A stretch of DNA of 64,000 nucleotides, from assembly GCF_900113635.1 (NCBI RefSeq), contig NZ_FOQA01000004.1, forward strand, positions 186,001-250,000. The letters run 5' to 3'. The translations under genes and the position numbers were made by a program. This DNA is from Tindallia magadiensis. Its GTDB lineage: Bacteria > Bacillota > Clostridia > Peptostreptococcales > Tindalliaceae. The notes under the pieces were generated by a model. That model was given only the letters and a program-made list of their open reading frames with translations, had not been told where the DNA came from and ran no database searches. Below, in pieces: positions 61,020-64,000 of this stretch (position 1 is its first letter; each line of letters opens with the position of its first letter).

Positions 61020-62390
61020 TTAGGATAAGGTGCTTTTAGCAAAGGGAATGCTTTCTTTATCTTTTACTCGCTGATAACCATAACAAAGAATAACTACCAG
61101 CATCGCTAACGCATCTGTAATGACCAATGCAAGCCAGACTCCCGTCGCCCCCAGCCACACAGGAAGAAACAGAAGCCCAACAACGGGAAATATTAATCCT
61201 TTTGATACCGCAATCGTCAATGATTGGAAGGCCTGTTCCAATGCTGTAAAGTAAATAGAACCAAGGATTGCTGTTGGCATAAACCACATCGTCCAACGCA
61301 GGTAAGAAGCAGCTTCTAACGTCAGTGCAACGGCTTCTGGCTGTCCGGGTAAAAACAGCAGAGCGATCTTTTCCATCTGCCAGGACATAAACAGAAACAA
61401 AACCCCTCCTATCACCATTCCAATGGCCAGAACTCGCCACCAGGTGCCATATACCCGCTCCGAAAGACCCGCCCCATAATTGTAACTAAGAATTGGTTGT
61501 ATCCCATTCCCTATTCCAGTAATAATCATGATGCCCACAACCATTACATACTGAACCAGAGTAAACGCAGCTACGCCCAAGCCTCCGATATGATTCAAAA
61601 GACTTCTATTAATCAAAAACGTTACGATTCCCATTGCCAAACTGTTAAAGAGTTCAGAAGAGCCGTTTATCACAATTGTTTTTACAGTTTGTCTGTTGGT
61701 ATCTGGCTTGGCAAAACAAAGTCCTTGTTCTTTTCGAAACGTTTTACCGATGAAGTAGATGAAATACACAAGTGCTCCCACACTCTGAGAAATACCGGTA
61801 GCCAGCCCAGCTCCTCTTATTCCAAAATCAAGAATATATAGAAACACATAATCTAATCCAATATTAAGTAGTGCCGCCATCGCCATCACCATGCTGGCCA
61901 CATGTGGTTGTCCATCGTTTCGAACAGACTGTTCAAGAATAAAGATAGCAATCATCAAAGCAAAAAAAGGTGCCATGCCGCTTAAGTATTGAGCTGCCTG
62001 TATTCCTAGTTCACCAGATGTTCCCAGTAGTTTAAGAATGTTAGGCATCAGCCATACCGATAAAAAGCTTCCCACTAATCCCAATGCCAGTCCCAGTATG
62101 AGGATTAATCCTAATACCTGAGATGCCTGTTTTGACTTTCCTTCACCTAATAAAATGGCAATACGTGCATTTCCTCCTACACCCAGCATAACAGCCAAAC
62201 CCACCAATAATGCTATAATAGGATATAATAAATTGACCGATGCCAACGCTTCCGGTCCTAGCCTTCTCCCTACCATGATTCCATCGATCATTTGGTATAA
62301 TGCCATAAACAACATGGATGCTACAGCCGGTGTTGCATTCTTCCCTATTAATTTTCCCAAAGGTTCTTTCAAAAATGCTTCCCTATTCAT
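61020..62390 (-). CDS. MATE-family efflux transporter
   Basis: A 456-residue, 12-helix multidrug/toxin extruder with the family's two pseudo-repeats ('MALYQMIDGIMVGRRLGPEALASVNL' type region near residue 30, second repeat near 240). Likely Na+- or H+-driven efflux of cationic compounds. Its ATG overlaps the marR stop by 4 bp, so the two are one operon and efflux is presumably induced when MarR releases its palindromic operator. Confidence 0.9.
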   Translation of the reverse strand: MNREAFLKEPLGKLIGKNATPAVASMLFMALYQMIDGIMVGRRLGPEALASVNLLYPIIALLVGLAVMLGVGGNARIAILLGEGKSKQASQVLGLILILGLALGLVGSFLSVWLMPNILKLLGTSGELGIQAAQYLSGMAPFFALMIAIFILEQSVRNDGQPHVASMVMAMAALLNIGLDYVFLYILDFGIRGAGLATGISQSVGALVYFIYFIGKTFRKEQGLCFAKPDTNRQTVKTIVINGSSELFNSLAMGIVTFLINRSLLNHIGGLGVAAFTLVQYVMVVGIMIITGIGNGIQPILSYNYGAGLSERVYGTWWRVLAIGMVIGGVLFLFMSWQMEKIALLFLPGQPEAVALTLEAASYLRWTMWFMPTAILGSIYFTALEQAFQSLTIAVSKGLIFPVVGLLFLPVWLGATGVWLALVITDALAMLVVILCYGYQRVKDKESIPFAKSTLS

Positions 62391-62893
62391 TTACTTTCTG
62401 TTTCTCCTTCCATCGATTCTTTCATTACTTTCTTGACAATCTTTGTCATACTATCACCAGTTGTTACCAAATCTGTTCTGTTTTCCGATGATAAATGACT
62501 TAAATATTTCTGAAATGATTCGGTTAAATGCTCGTTAGACTTCCTAAGAATAGCTTCTCCTTCTTCACTTAGTTTTAACAGGACTCTTCGCCGATCCTTT
62601 TCATCGGTTACTCGCTCCACATATTTTTGCTCTACCAGTGTATGGATCATAATTGACAAACTAGAAGAGGATACCATCAAATTTTTAGCTAGTTCTTTTA
62701 AGCTAATATTTGGCTGTAAATCCAGCTCATACAATACCATAAACCGTTCTTCGCTAATGCCAAAAGCTTCTGTTATTGGCGGAAGCCATTCTAGCAGCGT
62801 TTTTCTGCTAAACAAGGTTAAGATCGTGATTAGTTCCATCATTTTTTCCGCTTCTGTCTTAAATTGATTTGTGTCCTTATTGCCGCCGTCCAT
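62387..62893 (-). CDS. MarR-family transcriptional regulator
   Basis: A 168-residue winged-helix dimer: 'LAKNLMVSSSSLSIMIHTLVEQ' recognition helix region (~70; shown as 'KNLMVSSSSLSIMIHTL') and wing 'YVERVTDEKDRRRVLLKLSEEG'-type stretch (pieces 'RVTDEKDRRRVLLKLS'). Repressor of the marR-MATE operon through the dyad 62906-62934, immediately upstream of ATG 62893. Confidence 0.92.
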   Translation of the reverse strand: MDGGNKDTNQFKTEAEKMMELITILTLFSRKTLLEWLPPITEAFGISEERFMVLYELDLQPNISLKELAKNLMVSSSSLSIMIHTLVEQKYVERVTDEKDRRRVLLKLSEEGEAILRKSNEHLTESFQKYLSHLSSENRTDLVTTGDSMTKIVKKVMKESMEGETESK

Positions 62894-62905
62894 TTTCTAC
62901 CCCCT

Positions 62906-62934
62906 TAAAATAGTTTTATCTTAAAACTATTTTA
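62906..62934. promoter_or_regulatory. MarR operator palindrome
   Basis: Perfect 13-bp arms TAAAATAGTTTTA and TAAAACTATTTTA around a three-base centre, 13 bp upstream of the marR start codon. Size and position fit a MarR autorepression site overlapping the promoter or ribosome site. Confidence 0.85.
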
Positions 62935-63125
62935 TATTCTATTTGTTTTTTAGTCAATCTATTTTTGAAATGTAAAGTTTTTATCTTAACAAATCCTTTT
63001 CGCCTTCATAAATCAATCTTTTCAGCCATTATTATGCTATATGAAAATCCTTCTCATCTTTCAAGGCTTATGATATACTTAGAAAAACGTTATTCATGAA
63101 AAAGTTTCGAAAGGAGTTGTTAACG

Positions 63126-63680
63126 GTGCATATCTTAGCCGGCATTTTGCTAAGCACCCTCTTCACTCAGGGTAACCGTCGCAAAAGCCGATCTTATACA
63201 GTAGGAATGGGAGACAAGCAATTACAGGTATCGCATGCGCTTCCAGGTCGTATCCGACTTCACCACAAAGCCTTTATGCAACCGGTTTCTGGAAAAGCCC
63301 TGACTGAAAGGCTTCAACAGGTAAAAGGCATTCACCAAGTTTCCGTAAATCCTAAAACTGGATCGTTGCTTATTTCTTATGATTGTCGAGAAATGAAAGA
63401 AGAAATATTGACAGCCGCGATTTATCAGTTGTTAGGCTATGGAAGTCTTGATGATTCAAAAGCTTCTGCTAAAATTTCCGAAGAAATTCACTATATGCAC
63501 CAAGCCGCCAACCATGCTTTGATGCAAAAGACCAATGGCGCTATAGATATCCATACTTTACTGGCCGGAGGATTTTTAGCGGTTGCGCTTAAAGAATACT
63601 GGAAAACGAAAAGTTTAGGAACACCTGCTCCCATTACGCTTCTTTATTGGACTTATCGGATGATGGGGCTTCACCGGTGA
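63126..63680 (+). CDS. HMA (heavy-metal-associated) domain-containing protein
   Basis: About 184 residues. A short hydrophobic N-terminus, then an HMA-like fold (~45-110; 'VSHALPGRIRLHHKAF', 'KGIHQVSVNPKTGSLLISYD') that lacks the CxxC metal site, and a C-terminal hydrophobic segment ('IDIHTLLAGGFLAVALKEYW'). Such 'PGRIR' proteins precede metal P-type ATPases in many Clostridia. Start is GTG 63126 with AAAGGAG nine bases upstream; ATG 63096 has none. Confidence 0.8.
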   Translation: MHILAGILLSTLFTQGNRRKSRSYTVGMGDKQLQVSHALPGRIRLHHKAFMQPVSGKALTERLQQVKGIHQVSVNPKTGSLLISYDCREMKEEILTAAIYQLLGYGSLDDSKASAKISEEIHYMHQAANHALMQKTNGAIDIHTLLAGGFLAVALKEYWKTKSLGTPAPITLLYWTYRMMGLHR

Positions 63681-63711
63681 TGACCTGCAATCGAAAGGAG
63701 TTGCACCCGCA

Positions 63712-64000
63712 TTGATCGATTCTGTTCTCTTTAACATACTGCTTCGTTTTCGGATTGTTCATTCTATCCCAGGAAGACTTCGGATTCATATTCCACAGTC
63801 ATCCAAGATTCCTGCTGAATGGAAACCATCTGAAGCAGAACTGGATTTTTTTAGACAGATTCATGGCATTCATGACGTTTCTTTTTCTTATATTACCGGA
63901 AATGCCCTTATTCAGTATGATCCATCTATCATAACAGAAGAGGACATTCTGTCTACTTTCAAATCCATCAGCAAACTACTAATGAAACATCGACAAGAAA
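63712..64000 (+). CDS. HMA-like protein, N-terminal part (cut by window end), probable metal P-type ATPase
   Basis: The first ~96 residues of a protein starting at TTG 63712 (AAAGGAG 11 bases upstream). It repeats the same HMA-like pattern as the preceding gene: 'RIVHSIPGRLRIHIPQS', 'IHGIHDVSFSYITGNALIQY', again without CxxC. The remainder lies outside the window. Linked metal-translocating P-type ATPases commonly start this way, but the catalytic part is not visible. Confidence 0.7.
   Translation, partial: MIDSVLFNILLRFRIVHSIPGRLRIHIPQSSKIPAEWKPSEAELDFFRQIHGIHDVSFSYITGNALIQYDPSIITEEDILSTFKSISKLLMKHRQE

Overview
The window is about 64 kb of low-GC (near 40%) bacterial chromosome. Gene content points to an anaerobic, spore-lineage Firmicute of the class Clostridia that ferments amino acids. 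The clues are a tetrahydrofolate-dependent histidine pathway, an 8Fe-8S clostridial ferredoxin, a SpoIIM-family protein, sodium-type transporters, a lysine-type riboswitch and a decayed peroxiredoxin with TGA at the catalytic cysteine. An alkaliphilic Tindallia/Natronincola-like organism would fit, but that placement is inference. I saw no rRNA, tRNA, CRISPR array or insertion sequence.

Layout. 1-1000: the 5' part of a class III aminotransferase behind a consensus promoter, a lysine riboswitch and a terminator whose geometry predicts that lysine turns the gene ON. 1-2.6 kb: xth and purC. 2.6-6.4 kb: a pantothenate module (panB, panE, yhdT-like, panF). 6.5-19.5 kb: a complete histidine-to-glutamate pathway (hutH, hutU, hutI, glutamate formimidoyltransferase, formimino-THF cyclodeaminase) with a transporter, a DapF-fold racemase candidate and a large SARP/AAA/TPR regulator. 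19.6-19.9 kb: the peroxiredoxin relic. 20-22.5 kb: alpha/beta hydrolase, SpoIIM-like and peptidoglycan-binding proteins. 22.5-30 kb: a peptide/N-acyl-amino-acid scavenging set (DcuC-type carrier, two M20 hydrolases, dipeptide epimerase) with a sigma-54 activator and a -24/-12 promoter. 30-38.5 kb: TraB-family protein, MFS and EamA transporters, hybrid kinase, CheY-like regulator, Pr6Pr membrane protein and aroD.

38.6-52.3 kb is the most interesting part. It holds a chemoreceptor, an HD-GYP phosphodiesterase, an adaptor/ATPase/permease efflux system, a REC-SARP-BTAD response regulator and a roughly 1130-residue double histidine kinase. Four promoters here share one architecture: heptamer TGTTTAG repeated with an 11-bp period, then 10-11 bp, then a -10 box. 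They face the chemoreceptor, the HD-GYP gene, the kinase/regulator operon, and a 24-codon hydrophobic micro-ORF leading into the ABC operon. Tandem heptamers one helical turn apart just upstream of -10 are the layout bound by SARP-type activators, so I infer a self-contained regulon run by the local REC-SARP regulator, coupling sensing, c-di-GMP turnover, chemotaxis and export.

52.4-64 kb: GNAT, a second HD-GYP, a GC-rich rifampin-phosphotransferase-like gene with a TetR regulator sharing matching operators, a class I amidotransferase-like protein that has lost its catalytic Cys and His, an effector-binding protein, a WYL regulator, ferredoxin, a MarR/MATE efflux pair with a palindromic operator, and two heavy-metal-associated-domain genes, the last cut by the window edge.
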